The notes below the pieces were generated by a model. That model did no database searches and was not told where the DNA came from. It saw only the letters and a list, made by a program, of their open reading frames with translations. A program made the position numbers and the translations under genes. From Clostridiales bacterium NK3B98 (GTDB taxonomy: Bacteria > Bacillota > Clostridia > Oscillospirales > Oscillospiraceae), in assembly GCA_000421005.1 (NCBI GenBank), contig ATWA01000003.1, positions 58,493 to 122,492 on the forward strand: a DNA stretch of 64,000 nt, written 5' to 3'. Below are positions 35,404-44,106 of this stretch, one piece after another (the stretch's first letter is position 1; the number at the start of each line of letters is the position of its first letter).

Positions 35404-37755
35404 TCAGGCAAGTCCTATCATCAAGCCAATGAGATGAATGACCAGTGCAGCGACCCACGCCACAGCGCACTGCCACAGCACCACGGCCACCGCCCATTTG
35501 GCACCCAGCTCCCGTTTGATGGAGGCAACCGCCGCCACACAGGGGGTATAGAGCAGAGAGAACACCAGCAGGCAGGCAGCAGACAGGGTAGTCAGCGCCG
35601 CCCCCACGCCGCCTTTGTCGCTAAACAGCACCTCAAGGACGGAGACTACGCTCTCTTTGGCCATGAAACCGGAGATCAGAGAGGTGCAGATGCGCCAGTC
35701 TCCCAGCCCGATGGGCTGGAAAATCGGCACCAGCATGCCGGAGACGGCGGCAAGCATACTGTCCTTCGGGTCGGCCGCCAGATTCAGCTGGAAGTCAAAG
35801 CTCTGCAAAAGCCATACCACTACTGTGGCTACCAGAATGACAGAAAATGCCTTCTGCAAAAAGTCCTTAGCCTTCTCCCACAGCAATTGCATCACGCTGC
35901 GGGCGCTGGGCATACGGTAGTTGGGCAGCTCCATCACAAAGGGAACCGCCTCGCCGGTAAACAGGGTCTGCTTATAGAGCAAAGCCGCCCCAATCCCCAG
36001 AAGAATCCCCAGAAAATACAGTGCGGTAATCACCATCCACCCGTTTTTCGGGAAGAATACCGCCACAAAAAAGGAGTAAATGGGCAGCTTGGCGGTGCAG
36101 CTCATAAAGGGGGTCAGCAGTATGGTCATACGGCGATCCCGGTCGCTGGGCAGGGTGCGGGTAGACATCACCGCCGGAACGGTACAGCCAAAACCAATGA
36201 GCATGGGCACAATGCTCCGTCCGGACAGTCCGATTTTGCGCAGCAGCTTGTCCATAAAGAAAGCCACCCGGGCAATATACCCACTGTCTTCCAGGAGTGA
36301 GAGAAACAGAAACATGGTGACGATAATGGGCAAAAAGCTGAGCACGCTGCCTACGCCCTCAAAGATGCCGTCCACAATCAGGCTGTGGATGGTCTCGTTC
36401 ACCCCTGCGCTGGCGAGGGCAGCGTCTGTGACCTCGGTGAGCACCTCGATCCCCGCTGCCAGCACATCCTGTAGCCATGCGCCGATGACATTGAAGGTGA
36501 GGAAGAACACCAGCGCCATGACCCCCACAAAAACCGGGATGGCGGTATATTTGCCGGTGAGCACCCGGTCAATCTGCTGGCTGCGGAGATGCTCACGGCT
36601 CTCGTGGGGTTTGACCACGCACTCGGCGCACACCTTTTCGATAAAGGAAAATCGCATATCTGCAATAGCGGCGCTCCGGTCCAGCCCCCGCTCCTTCTCC
36701 ATCTGCTGCGTGATGTGCTCCAGCATCTCCCGCTCGTTATCGTCCAGCATGAGCTGGTTCAAAATCAGCTCGTCACCTTCAATCACTTTGCTGGCAGCAA
36801 ACCGCACCGGAAGCCCCGCCGCTTTGGCATGGTCTTCAATCAGGTGAATCACACCGTGAAGGCAGCGGTGCACCGCACCGCCGTGGTCATTGGCATCGCA
36901 AAAATCCTGCCGCAGAGGGCGCTCCTGGTAGTGGGCGATGTGCATGGCATGGCGCACCAGTTCGTCAATGCCCTCATTTTTCGCCGCAGAGATGGGCACC
37001 ACCGGTACCCCCAGCAAATCCTCCATCCGGTTGATGTCCACCGTGCCGCCGTTGCCTCGCAGCTCGTCCATCATGTTCAGGGCAATGACCATGGGAATGT
37101 TGGTCTCCAAAAGCTGCATGGTGAGATAGAGGTTGCGCTCAATGTTGGTGGCGTCCACAATATTGATGACCGCTTTGGGTTTGTCATTGAGGACGTAATT
37201 CCGGCTCACCACTTCTTCGCTGGAATAGGGAGAGAGGGAATAAATGCCGGGCAGGTCGGTAATGGAGGTGTGCTCCTGACCCCGGACGACGCCGTCCTTC
37301 CGGTCTACCGTCACGCCGGGGAAGTTGCCCACATGCTGATTGGCACCGGTAAGCTGGTTGAACAGGGTGGTTTTACCGCAGTTCTGGTTTCCTACCAGCG
37401 CAAAGGTGAGCAGGGTATCGTCAGGAAGGGGATTCCCGCTGCCCTTGGCATGGTACTTGCCCTCCTCACCTAAGCCGGGATGGGCAATTTTCTGGGCAGA
37501 TTCGGTGCGCCGCGGAGGCTCCGTGCTCTGCTCCACCCGGGTCACCTGAATCTGCTGCGCATCTGCCAGACGCAGGGTCAGCTCATAGCCGTGGATGCGC
37601 AGCTCCATGGGATCGCCCATGGGAGCCAGCTTCACCAGCGTCACTTCCGCACCGGGAATCACGCCCATATCCAGAAAGTGCTGCCGCAGCGCTCCCGTGC
37701 CGCCCACTGCGTCAATCCGGGCGGACTGCCCCACCTGTAAATCCTTGATCGTCAT
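35404..37755 (-). CDS. feoB: Ferrous iron transporter, FeoA-FeoB fusion
   Basis: GTP-driven Fe(II) importer. The 783-residue product begins with a complete FeoA SH3-like domain (residues 1-75), a linker, then the FeoB G domain with G1 GNQNCGKTTLFN (about 125), GNFPGVTVDRKDG, G3 DLPGIY and G4 NMMDEL. The membrane part holds the two gate motifs and about eight segments (for example PMLIGFGCTVPAVMSTRTL). FeoA and FeoB are normally separate, so the fusion is notable. The start at 37755 has AGAGGAC beside it. Confidence 0.95.
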   Translation of the reverse strand: MTIKDLQVGQSARIDAVGGTGALRQHFLDMGVIPGAEVTLVKLAPMGDPMELRIHGYELTLRLADAQQIQVTRVEQSTEPPRRTESAQKIAHPGLGEEGKYHAKGSGNPLPDDTLLTFALVGNQNCGKTTLFNQLTGANQHVGNFPGVTVDRKDGVVRGQEHTSITDLPGIYSLSPYSSEEVVSRNYVLNDKPKAVINIVDATNIERNLYLTMQLLETNIPMVIALNMMDELRGNGGTVDINRMEDLLGVPVVPISAAKNEGIDELVRHAMHIAHYQERPLRQDFCDANDHGGAVHRCLHGVIHLIEDHAKAAGLPVRFAASKVIEGDELILNQLMLDDNEREMLEHITQQMEKERGLDRSAAIADMRFSFIEKVCAECVVKPHESREHLRSQQIDRVLTGKYTAIPVFVGVMALVFFLTFNVIGAWLQDVLAAGIEVLTEVTDAALASAGVNETIHSLIVDGIFEGVGSVLSFLPIIVTMFLFLSLLEDSGYIARVAFFMDKLLRKIGLSGRSIVPMLIGFGCTVPAVMSTRTLPSDRDRRMTILLTPFMSCTAKLPIYSFFVAVFFPKNGWMVITALYFLGILLGIGAALLYKQTLFTGEAVPFVMELPNYRMPSARSVMQLLWEKAKDFLQKAFSVILVATVVVWLLQSFDFQLNLAADPKDSMLAAVSGMLVPIFQPIGLGDWRICTSLISGFMAKESVVSVLEVLFSDKGGVGAALTTLSAACLLVFSLLYTPCVAAVASIKRELGAKWAVAVVLWQCAVAWVAALVIHLIGLMIGLA

Positions 37756-37853
37756 GTCCTCTGACTCCTCTTTCTCTTCTCCGAATGGGCTGCGGGGCAT
37801 TCTTGTGGTCATCCAGTGATGTCCCATTCCGCCCTTCCATCTCTTTCCCTGAG

Positions 37854-37882
37854 AGTATAGCAATTTTTCGCCTTCTTATCAA
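37854..37882 (-). promoter_or_regulatory. Promoter of the feo operon
   Basis: Minus-strand TTGATA (37882-37877), 17-base spacer, TATACT (37859-37854), about 100 bases before the feoAB ATG. No clear Fur box was identified. Confidence 0.78.
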
Positions 37883-38008
37883 TAGAGGCAGGCGAATACC
37901 AGCCGGAAAACCTCTGCGTGGCAGTTTGTCCCTGCCCTTCCCGGCAAGGGCATCGTATACATCCGCCCTTTCCCTCATAAAGTGCCAGAGAAAGGAGATG
38001 CTCTTATT

Positions 38009-38599
38009 ATGATTTTTGTGCTTCAGCGAAAATACCTGACCATTCTCACCTGCACATTGGCAGCGGCGATTATGATTGCGCTGGTCAGCCACCCCAACGC
38101 CATCGGTGCCGCAGCAACCCAGAGGCAGCTTCCCATCTATGCGGTGCAGATGGAGGAGCGAAAGGTGGCCATCAGCTTTGATGCCGCATGGGGCAACGAG
38201 GACACCCCTCTGCTCATCGACATCTTGGAGCGCTATGATGTGCCCGCCACCTTTTTTCTGGTGGGACAGTGGGTGGACAATTATCCCCAGTCGGTAAAGG
38301 CGCTGGCCGATGCGGGACACAGCGTCCAGAACCACTCCAACACCCACCCCAAGCTCACCGAGCTGTCCCCCGACGGGATTCTGGAGGAAGTCAACGCCTG
38401 CAATGATAAGATTGAAGCCATCACCGGTGTTCGCCCCACCTTAATCCGCCCGCCCTACGGGGATTATAATGACAAAGTTGTCAATGTCATTCGCTCCCTT
38501 GATATGGAGCCTATCCAATGGGATGTGGACGCATCCCATACAAAGGGAATGGATTCTGATTTCGTGTATCCCGTTTTTTGTCATGCCCCTTTCTCTTGA
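38009..38599 (+). pseudogene. PdaB-like polysaccharide deacetylase, 5' part (interrupted)
   Basis: NodB-type sporulation polysaccharide deacetylase cut by the serine-recombinase element. This part encodes an N-terminal membrane segment (about 10-30) and the NodB motifs FDAAWG (about 57), HSNTHP (about 110) and RPPYGDYN (about 147). The genuine sequence ends at IQWDVD (38529); the next 23 codons to the stop at 38599 come from the element. Joining 38529 to 41279 gives a frame of 250 codons plus stop with the expected family C-terminus. As it stands the product lacks the last deacetylase motif and is probably inactive until excision. AAAGGAG lies 11 bases before the ATG. Confidence 0.88.
38518..38529 (+). 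repeat. Left 12-bp core repeat of the intervening element (attL)
   Basis: ATGGGATGTGGA, identical to 41267-41278 and in the same orientation. It lies in the deacetylase reading frame over the codons for Q/WDVD. The flank beyond it forms an imperfect palindrome (GGGATG and CATCCC). Confidence 0.85.
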
Positions 38600-38624
38600 C
38601 ATTTTCTGATGAACCATACATAAT
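38596..38624 (+). promoter_or_regulatory. Promoter inside the element (VanZ gene)
   Basis: TTGACA (38596-38601), 17-base spacer, CATAAT (38619-38624), about 35 bases before the ATG at 38660. Confidence 0.75.
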
Positions 38625-38659
38625 GGGAGCATCCGTCAAAGAGTTTGGAAGGATTCATT

Positions 38660-39148
38660 ATGCATATCTATGTAGCCGACATTTCGGATTTGGCTCAAGT
38701 GGCCGCATTTTTCATGCTGGTCTGGGCAGTTGTGCTATATCATTTGAGGCGCAAGCGATGGTTTCGGCTGTCATCTGTTCTTTTGACCCTCGGCGCAGTG
38801 GGTGCCATTTTAATGTATACTGTGGTGGGTCGGACTCCCAGTGATACCCATACCTTCATCTTCTCCATGGACTTTCATCATAACGAGTTTTTCCGTGAGA
38901 TGTTTATGAACGCCCTGCTGTACCTCCCCTTTGGAATGGCACTTTCCGTTCTCATTGGGCCGTGGGCGATTCTGGCAGCGCTGGTCATGTCCTTTTCCAT
39001 CGAGGCATGGCAGTATTTCGCCGGAACCGGCACGGCGCAGGCGACGGATGTGATTTTCAACGCCATCGGTGCCGCTCTGGGCATCATCCCGCTGTTTGCC
39101 GCTGCGGCAGCAGGTCGGCGTTTTCGCCGGAATCAGACAAAGTCCTAA
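38660..39148 (+). CDS. VanZ-family membrane protein
   Basis: A 162-residue protein with four or five hydrophobic segments. The VanZ-like core is NEFFREMFMNALLYLPFGMAL followed by SIEAWQYFAGTGTAQATDVIFNAIGAALG, with the conserved Glu, Asp and Asn residues. VanZ proteins give low-level teicoplanin resistance in some hosts, but most members are uncharacterised. GGAAGG is 7 bases before the ATG; a TTG five codons upstream overlaps that site. It is cargo of the element. Confidence 0.85.
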   Translation: MHIYVADISDLAQVAAFFMLVWAVVLYHLRRKRWFRLSSVLLTLGAVGAILMYTVVGRTPSDTHTFIFSMDFHHNEFFREMFMNALLYLPFGMALSVLIGPWAILAALVMSFSIEAWQYFAGTGTAQATDVIFNAIGAALGIIPLFAAAAAGRRFRRNQTKS

Positions 39149-39183
39149 GCTCAGGCATTTTATGACAGGAGGAATTGATTACC

Positions 39184-39498
39184 ATGCTGTTTCAAAAGAA
39201 AACACCCAAACCGGCTCCCGCACCGGAAGCCCCCAAGGAAAAGCCTACTCCCGCCTTTTTACGGGAGGATTACCCTTACAAGGCGGTAGGTGACGCTATC
39301 ACCGATCTATCCACCTTGCAGGACGGCGTTGTCTACGAAATCAAGTGCCATCAGTGCGAGATGAGCATTCGCTCTCAGGGACAGAATATCCGTTCTACCT
39401 ATGAGCGGATGAAGGAAAGCGGATGTATCGGCTGCGGCAATAAAGATCTGGTGGTCAAACGGGTGGATATGAGCGCCGCTCCCAAAGCCAATTCGTAA
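39184..39498 (+). CDS. Small hypothetical protein with zinc-ribbon-like cysteines
   Basis: A 104-residue soluble protein. A Pro/Lys-rich N-terminus (KTPKPAPAPEAPKEKPTP) leads into a domain with CHQC (about 57-60) and CIGCG (about 82-86), spaced like a zinc ribbon, with the patterned SIRSQGQNIRSTYERMKESG between. No family was recognised. AGGAGG lies before the ATG. It is followed by a terminator, so it forms a unit with the VanZ gene. Confidence 0.75.
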   Translation: MLFQKKTPKPAPAPEAPKEKPTPAFLREDYPYKAVGDAITDLSTLQDGVVYEIKCHQCEMSIRSQGQNIRSTYERMKESGCIGCGNKDLVVKRVDMSAAPKANS

Positions 39499-39504
39499 CG
39501 AAAG

Positions 39505-39532
39505 CGCCGGTACTGTTGTGCCGGTGTTTTTT
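39505..39532 (+). terminator. Terminator after the VanZ/small-protein unit
   Basis: A 9-bp stem with G-U pairs (39505-39513 with 39518-39526), TGTT loop, then six T. It separates the cargo from the recombinase unit. Confidence 0.8.
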
Positions 39533-39597
39533 CTTTCCTTGTTTTGCAAAGCATAATCGCCCCTGCTGCCCCGTATGGTTCAGCAGGAGGTGAGAGG

Positions 39598-39750
39598 ATG
39601 GAGGAAAAGCAAGTTCCCTCTTCCGTATGCTTTACTGTGAAAACCACCGCGCCGGCGCTGGACCCTGCCGTCCGTGGTCTGCTGGTGGAGGAAATTCAGC
39701 AAAACCTGTACGACATTTTCCTGCCCTACGGCACCGGGCAGCCGTCATGA
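39598..39750 (+). CDS. 50-residue ORF coupled to the recombinase
   Basis: AGGAGG is 7 bases before the ATG, and the TGA overlaps the recombinase ATG (ATGA). The product (starting MEEKQVPSSVCFTVKTTAPA, with VRGLLVEEIQQNLYDIFL as a probable helix) matches nothing I know. Tight coupling to a serine recombinase makes a regulator or directionality factor possible; this is inference. Confidence 0.65.
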   Translation: MEEKQVPSSVCFTVKTTAPALDPAVRGLLVEEIQQNLYDIFLPYGTGQPS

Positions 39751-41252
39751 GGGCGGACGCCATTTACGCAAGACAATCGGTAGACAAGACAGACAGCATT
39801 TCCACCGAATCTCAGGTGGAATTTTGCGTCAGGGAGGCAGCAGAGCATCCCAGAATCTACATCGACAAGGGATACAGTGGCAAAAACATTGACCGTCCCC
39901 GGTTTCAGGCACTTTTGGAGGACATCCGCCAGGGGCTGATTGGGCGGGTGGTGGTCTATCGTCTGGACCGAATCAGCCGCTCGGTGCTGGATTTTTCCTC
40001 TCTGATCTCGTTTTTCCGGGAATACCATGTGGAATTTGTCAGCACCATGGAGAAGTTCGACACCGGCTCTCCCATTGGCAAGGCCATGCTGATGATTGTC
40101 ATGGTGTTTGCCCAATTGGAGCGGGAGACGATTCAGCAGCGGGTCACCGATGCCTACCACTCCCGCAGCGAGAAGGGCTTTTTTATGGGCGGAGCTGTTC
40201 CCTATGGATACGCCCTTTCAGACATCACCCTCAGTGGAACCCATACCAAAATGTATACCGAGATTCCCGAAGAGATAGAAGTGGTACGGCAGATGTACCG
40301 GCTTTACGCTCAGCCGGAAATCTCCTTTGGTGAGGTAGCCCGTGTGCTCACCGGGCAGGGCGTGCTCAACCGCAAAGGCAAGCCCTTCACCCGGCTGGCG
40401 GTGCGGGATATTCTCCTCAACCCCATTTATGTCAGGGCAGACCTGCAGGTCTATCAGTTTTTTCAGTCCAACGGCGCTGAAATTGTGGACAGTAAGGAGG
40501 CTTTTACCGGCTGGCGGGGTGCCTATCTCTATTCCGGCAACGGCTCCAAAAAAGGGGATCAAATCGGACAGATTCAGGGCTACAAGCTGGTATTGGCGCA
40601 GCACGCAGGAGCCATAGATGGGGAGACATGGCTGATTTGCCGAAAAAAGTGCCAGCAAAACCGGCAGCTCTCCCGTTCTGCCAGCGCACGGCACACATGG
40701 CTGGCAGGCAAGGTAAAGTGCGCGCGGTGCGGGTATGCCATGTCCTCCAAGCTATGGCAGTGCAAGACCAAGGCAGACAGCCGTTTTCTCGTCTGCACCC
40801 ACAGGAGCGATACCGGAATGTGCGATATGCCGTCGATGAACACCGCCGCCGTGGAGGATGCGGTTTTCTCCGCCCTGACGGACAAGCTATCCCACTTCCC
40901 TGCCCGCAGCAGCCGGGTAGATGGGGATACCCGGAACGCCCTCACCCAAAAGCAAATCCAATTGGGGGAGCTGGACCAGCGCATCAACGCACTGGTGGCA
41001 CGGATTCCCGCCGCCACCCCCTCTGTCATGGCACATATCAACCAAACCGTCACCCAACTGGAACAGGAAAAAAGTACGCTTCAAAGCCAGCTCACCCAAA
41101 TGCTGCAAAACGTCAGCATAAAGCAGGAGATTCCAGATTATCTCGCCCTGTGGGAGGCGCTCACCCTTGCGGACAAGGTGCGGGTCACCGATCTGGTGGT
41201 GGAGCGGATTGAGGTGGATGTGGGGCGCATCTACATCCGTTGGCGGGTGTGA
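39747..41252 (+). CDS. Large serine recombinase (site-specific)
   Basis: A 501-residue recombinase of the resolvase/invertase large-serine class. The catalytic domain has the nucleophile Ser11 in YARQSVDK and the Arg-rich YRLDRISRS (about 70) and QLERETIQQRV (about 125). A Recombinase domain follows (PYGYAL, EVARVLTGQGVLNRKGKPFT), then a zinc-ribbon domain with CARCGYAMS and CTHRSDTGMCDMPS, and a C-terminal coiled coil (about 405-465). The start ATG overlaps the 50-codon ORF stop. The gene ends at the right att repeat, as expected for an element's own integrase/excisionase. Confidence 0.95.
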   Translation: MRADAIYARQSVDKTDSISTESQVEFCVREAAEHPRIYIDKGYSGKNIDRPRFQALLEDIRQGLIGRVVVYRLDRISRSVLDFSSLISFFREYHVEFVSTMEKFDTGSPIGKAMLMIVMVFAQLERETIQQRVTDAYHSRSEKGFFMGGAVPYGYALSDITLSGTHTKMYTEIPEEIEVVRQMYRLYAQPEISFGEVARVLTGQGVLNRKGKPFTRLAVRDILLNPIYVRADLQVYQFFQSNGAEIVDSKEAFTGWRGAYLYSGNGSKKGDQIGQIQGYKLVLAQHAGAIDGETWLICRKKCQQNRQLSRSASARHTWLAGKVKCARCGYAMSSKLWQCKTKADSRFLVCTHRSDTGMCDMPSMNTAAVEDAVFSALTDKLSHFPARSSRVDGDTRNALTQKQIQLGELDQRINALVARIPAATPSVMAHINQTVTQLEQEKSTLQSQLTQMLQNVSIKQEIPDYLALWEALTLADKVRVTDLVVERIEVDVGRIYIRWRV

Positions 41253-41266
41253 TTCATTCCGGATGG

Positions 41267-41278
41267 ATGGGATGTGGA
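41267..41278 (+). repeat. Right 12-bp core repeat of the intervening element (attR)
   Basis: ATGGGATGTGGA, identical to 38518-38529, in the frame of the deacetylase codons WDVD. Confidence 0.85.
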
Positions 41279-41510
41279 TTCGTTGGACTGGAAGGAGCTG
41301 TCCGCCCCGGAGATTACCCAGCGGGTGCTGGATCATGTCCAGCCCGGCTCCATCGTCCTGTTCCACAACGCTGCTCTCCACACACCGGAGGCGCTGCCCG
41401 GCATTATCGAGGCATTGCAAGCCCAGGGCTACACCTTCGTCACCATCAATGACCTGATTTCGCCCCCGCCCTATACCATCGACCATACGGGCAGACAGAT
41501 TCCCGGCTAA
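41279..41510 (+). pseudogene. PdaB-like polysaccharide deacetylase, 3' part
   Basis: Encodes the missing C-terminal third: SLDWKELSAPEITQRVLDHV, the NodB motif with the catalytic-site His (SIVLFHNAALH), and a tail ending GRQIPG. It has no ribosome site or start of its own. In frame with 38009-38529 once the element is removed, giving 250 residues, the normal size for PdaB. Confidence 0.87.
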
Positions 41511-41541
41511 AATCCCCCGCTGAACCCAAGGAGGGAACACC

Positions 41542-42240
41542 ATGAACCACCATGAGACACTACATCAAATCGCCGTCAACGGCATGACTCTGTGCTATGC
41601 CGTGGCAGGGACAGGCAAGCCGGTGGTGCTGGTTCACGGCAACGGAGAGGATCACCACCTCTTTGACACGGAAATCGGACAGCTTGTGGAGGCTGGCTAT
41701 CGGGTTTACGCTTTGGACTCCCGGGGACACGGGGCGAACCCGCCCCTGTCTGAATACCACTACCGGGATATGGCAGAGGATGTGTACCAGTTTATCCGGG
41801 CACTGGGGCTGGAACGCCCTGCGCTTTACGGTCACAGCGACGGGGGCATCATTGCCCTGCTGCTGGAACTATTCCACCCGGAAACCCTGAGCCTGATGGC
41901 AATCAGCGGCACCAACCTCTCCCCCGCCGGGTTGCAGCCCGACTTTCTGGCGCAGTACAGCCGGGAAAATGAGCTGCACCCCCATCCGCTGGTGACGCTG
42001 ATGCTGACCGAGCCGAACATTCCCCCGGCGGCCTTGGAGGCCATCACCATCCCGGTGCTGGTCACTGCCGGGGAGTTCGACCTGATCCTCCCGGAGGAAA
42101 CCCGAAGCATTGCCCGGCATCTGCCCCATTCCCGGCTGGTCATTCTCCCCGGAGCAGACCACGGCAGCTATCTGGCCGGGTCGCCGGTGATGGGGAATCT
42201 GCTGCTGGCATTTCTGAAAGAGCAGGGGTATGGATTGTAA
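41542..42240 (+). CDS. Alpha/beta-hydrolase
   Basis: A 232-residue cytoplasmic hydrolase. The oxyanion region VLVHGNGED (about 30), nucleophile elbow GHSDGG (Ser about 95), acidic residue (AGEFD, about 175) and catalytic His (GADHGSY, about 200) are all visible. It resembles the 3-oxoadipate enol-lactonase-like group, but the substrate is unknown. AAGGAGGG precedes the ATG. It lies 31 bases after the deacetylase gene and could be in its operon. Confidence 0.88.
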   Translation: MNHHETLHQIAVNGMTLCYAVAGTGKPVVLVHGNGEDHHLFDTEIGQLVEAGYRVYALDSRGHGANPPLSEYHYRDMAEDVYQFIRALGLERPALYGHSDGGIIALLLELFHPETLSLMAISGTNLSPAGLQPDFLAQYSRENELHPHPLVTLMLTEPNIPPAALEAITIPVLVTAGEFDLILPEETRSIARHLPHSRLVILPGADHGSYLAGSPVMGNLLLAFLKEQGYGL

Positions 42241-42332
42241 GGTTGTCCTGTGCTTCCATTTCTGCGCTCATCCCTGTCAATGGCAACCGTTGCCGGGTGC
42301 ATCCGTCCCGGCAGCCATATCATTACAGTCCA

Positions 42333-42365
42333 GCCCGCTTTCCCGAAGCAAAGGAGAAAGCGGGC
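42333..42365 (+). terminator. Terminator after the hydrolase gene
   Basis: A perfect 10-bp stem (42333-42342 with 42356-42365) with a 13-base loop, then TTCTC. Confidence 0.7.
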
Positions 42366-42431
42366 TTCTCTACGGCTGGCAGTAAGATGGTATTTATGTC
42401 ACATTCTTTTCAGAAAGACAGGATATTTTAG

Positions 42432-42460
42432 TTGTCCTCCATGGCTGAATATGGTATAAC
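42432..42460 (+). promoter_or_regulatory. Promoter of the hybrid histidine kinase
   Basis: TTGTCC (42432-42437), 17-base spacer, TATAAC (42455-42460), about 75 bases before the ATG. Confidence 0.65.
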
Positions 42461-42538
42461 TGAAGTATCACTGGCACCCGGCATTCAGGAACAGGCAGGC
42501 ATCCCCTGCGGCAGGTTTTGTGGAGTATAGGTGGAGAG

Positions 42539-44011
42539 ATGGAAGAGTTGTTAATCAACCTGATGGTCTTCGGCGGCAGCGCATTGATGGCGTTCAACAT
42601 TTACAGCTATGTCATGTTCACCCGCCATGTTCGGGCACGGGGAGACTGGGCCAACGAGACCCGGCTGTTCTATATCCCGGTAGGGCTGCTGGTGCTGTTT
42701 CTCGCAGGCTATCTGGCGGTAGGTCTGTTTGGACATCCGGATTTGGTGGTAGGCGGCATTCTGTTTGGCGGCAGCATTTTCGTTCAGGTGATGCTGCTGT
42801 TCATCCAGCGGACGGTAGACCGGATTCAGGAGCACGAACAGCTCATCGGCGAGCTGACCGCCGCTGAAGAAGCCAGCCGGGCAAAGACCTTTTTCCTGTC
42901 CAATATGTCCCACGACATCCGCACCCCCCTCAACGCCATCATCGGCTATACCACCCTTGCCAACGGCGATGGGGTAACGATTGAGGAGAAGACCACCTAC
43001 ATCACCAAGATTGATACCGCAAGCCGGCAGCTTTTGGATATTGTCAACGACGTGCTGGAGATGAGCCGCATCGAGAGCGGCAAGCTGGAGCTGGTGCCGG
43101 AGCTGACCGATCTGGAGACCATCATCAGCGAGGCGGCAGATCTGGTTCGGCTTCAATTGGAGGCAAAGAAAATCACCTTTCAGGTAAACTGTGAACTGAC
43201 GCACCGCTGGGTGATGTGCGACAAGCAGCTGTTCAGCCGGGTGTTGATGAATCTGCTGAGCAACGCCCAGAAGTTCACCGGAGAACACGGGCAGGTGTCC
43301 CTGTCTCTGGTAGAAGTCCCGGGAGACGGGGTGCAGGCAGGCTATGAGCTTCGGGTGAAGGATACCGGTGTGGGCATGAGTCCGGAATTTGTGGAGCATT
43401 TGTTCAACGCCTTTGAGCGGGAGCGCACCTCTACCGTCAGCAAAATTCAGGGCACCGGTCTGGGCATGACCATTACCAAAAGCATTCTGGACCTGATGGG
43501 CGGCACCATTGACGTGGAGACAGAGCAGGGCAAAGGCACAGAGTTCTGCATTCATGTTGCCTTCCCGGTGGGCGAAGCGCCGGAAGAGCCGGAGGAGCTG
43601 CCCGATCAGGAGATGCACTTTCAGGGTGTTCACGCCCTGCTGGTGGAGGACAACCCCATCAACCGGGAGATTGCCGAGCTGGTGCTGACGCTGGAAGGCT
43701 TTGAGGTTGACATGGCAGAAAACGGTCAGGAGGCAGTGGACATTGTCACCGCCGCAAAGCCCGGGCAGTATGACATTATTTTTATGGATATTCAAATGCC
43801 TGTGATGAACGGCTACGACGCCGCCCGGGCGATTCGTTCCCTGCCCCAGTGGCAGACAGTGCCCATCGTAGCCATGACCGCCAACGCCTTTCAGGACGAT
43901 ATCCGCACCGCTATGGAAGCAGGTATGAACGCCCACATCGCCAAGCCGCTGGACGTGCCTGCTATGATGGCGACGCTGGAAGAGGTGCTGCGGGGCAGTA
44001 AAGCTGACTGA
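42539..44011 (+). CDS. Hybrid sensor histidine kinase with receiver domain
   Basis: A 490-residue membrane sensor. The N-terminus has three hydrophobic segments (about 5-25, 40-62 and 68-90) with almost no extracellular domain. The kinase core has the phospho-His in FFLSNMSHDIRTPLNAI (about 120), an N box (LMNLLSNAQKFT), G1 VKDTGVGMS and G2 GTGLGM. A C-terminal receiver has VEDNPIN and phospho-acceptor MDIQMP (about 420). GGTGGAGAG supports the ATG. The Hpt gene next door supplies the third relay domain. Confidence 0.93.
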   Translation: MEELLINLMVFGGSALMAFNIYSYVMFTRHVRARGDWANETRLFYIPVGLLVLFLAGYLAVGLFGHPDLVVGGILFGGSIFVQVMLLFIQRTVDRIQEHEQLIGELTAAEEASRAKTFFLSNMSHDIRTPLNAIIGYTTLANGDGVTIEEKTTYITKIDTASRQLLDIVNDVLEMSRIESGKLELVPELTDLETIISEAADLVRLQLEAKKITFQVNCELTHRWVMCDKQLFSRVLMNLLSNAQKFTGEHGQVSLSLVEVPGDGVQAGYELRVKDTGVGMSPEFVEHLFNAFERERTSTVSKIQGTGLGMTITKSILDLMGGTIDVETEQGKGTEFCIHVAFPVGEAPEEPEELPDQEMHFQGVHALLVEDNPINREIAELVLTLEGFEVDMAENGQEAVDIVTAAKPGQYDIIFMDIQMPVMNGYDAARAIRSLPQWQTVPIVAMTANAFQDDIRTAMEAGMNAHIAKPLDVPAMMATLEEVLRGSKAD

Positions 44012-44106
44012 TACGCTGGAAATGCGTATCCGAGCCACGATTCAGAAAATAAGAGCGGCGCATCGTGTGCCGCTGCCCAAACGGTGATAGACAGGAGGAA
44101 CCGGAA

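Larger units (their letters stand above)
38518..41266 (+). mobile_element. Skin-like intervening element with serine recombinase inside a pdaB-like gene
   Basis: A 2,749-bp segment bounded by the 12-bp direct repeat. It carries a VanZ-family gene, a small CHxC/CxxC protein gene, a 50-codon ORF and a large serine recombinase gene whose stop lies 14 bases from the right repeat. All are on the strand of the host gene. Its length is not a multiple of three, and exact removal restores the deacetylase frame. This is the organisation of prophage-like elements that interrupt sigK, spsM and other sporulation genes. Whether it is excised during sporulation cannot be seen. Confidence 0.87.

Noticed and set aside
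41274..41510. Treating the 3' deacetylase part as an independent small gene starting at GTG 41274
   Set aside because: No ribosome site, and the sequence continues exactly from the interrupted 5' part at a shared 12-bp repeat.
42551..44038. A 495-codon minus-strand open frame
   Set aside because: It exactly mirrors the hybrid histidine kinase, which has all its motifs; the antisense product has no domain.
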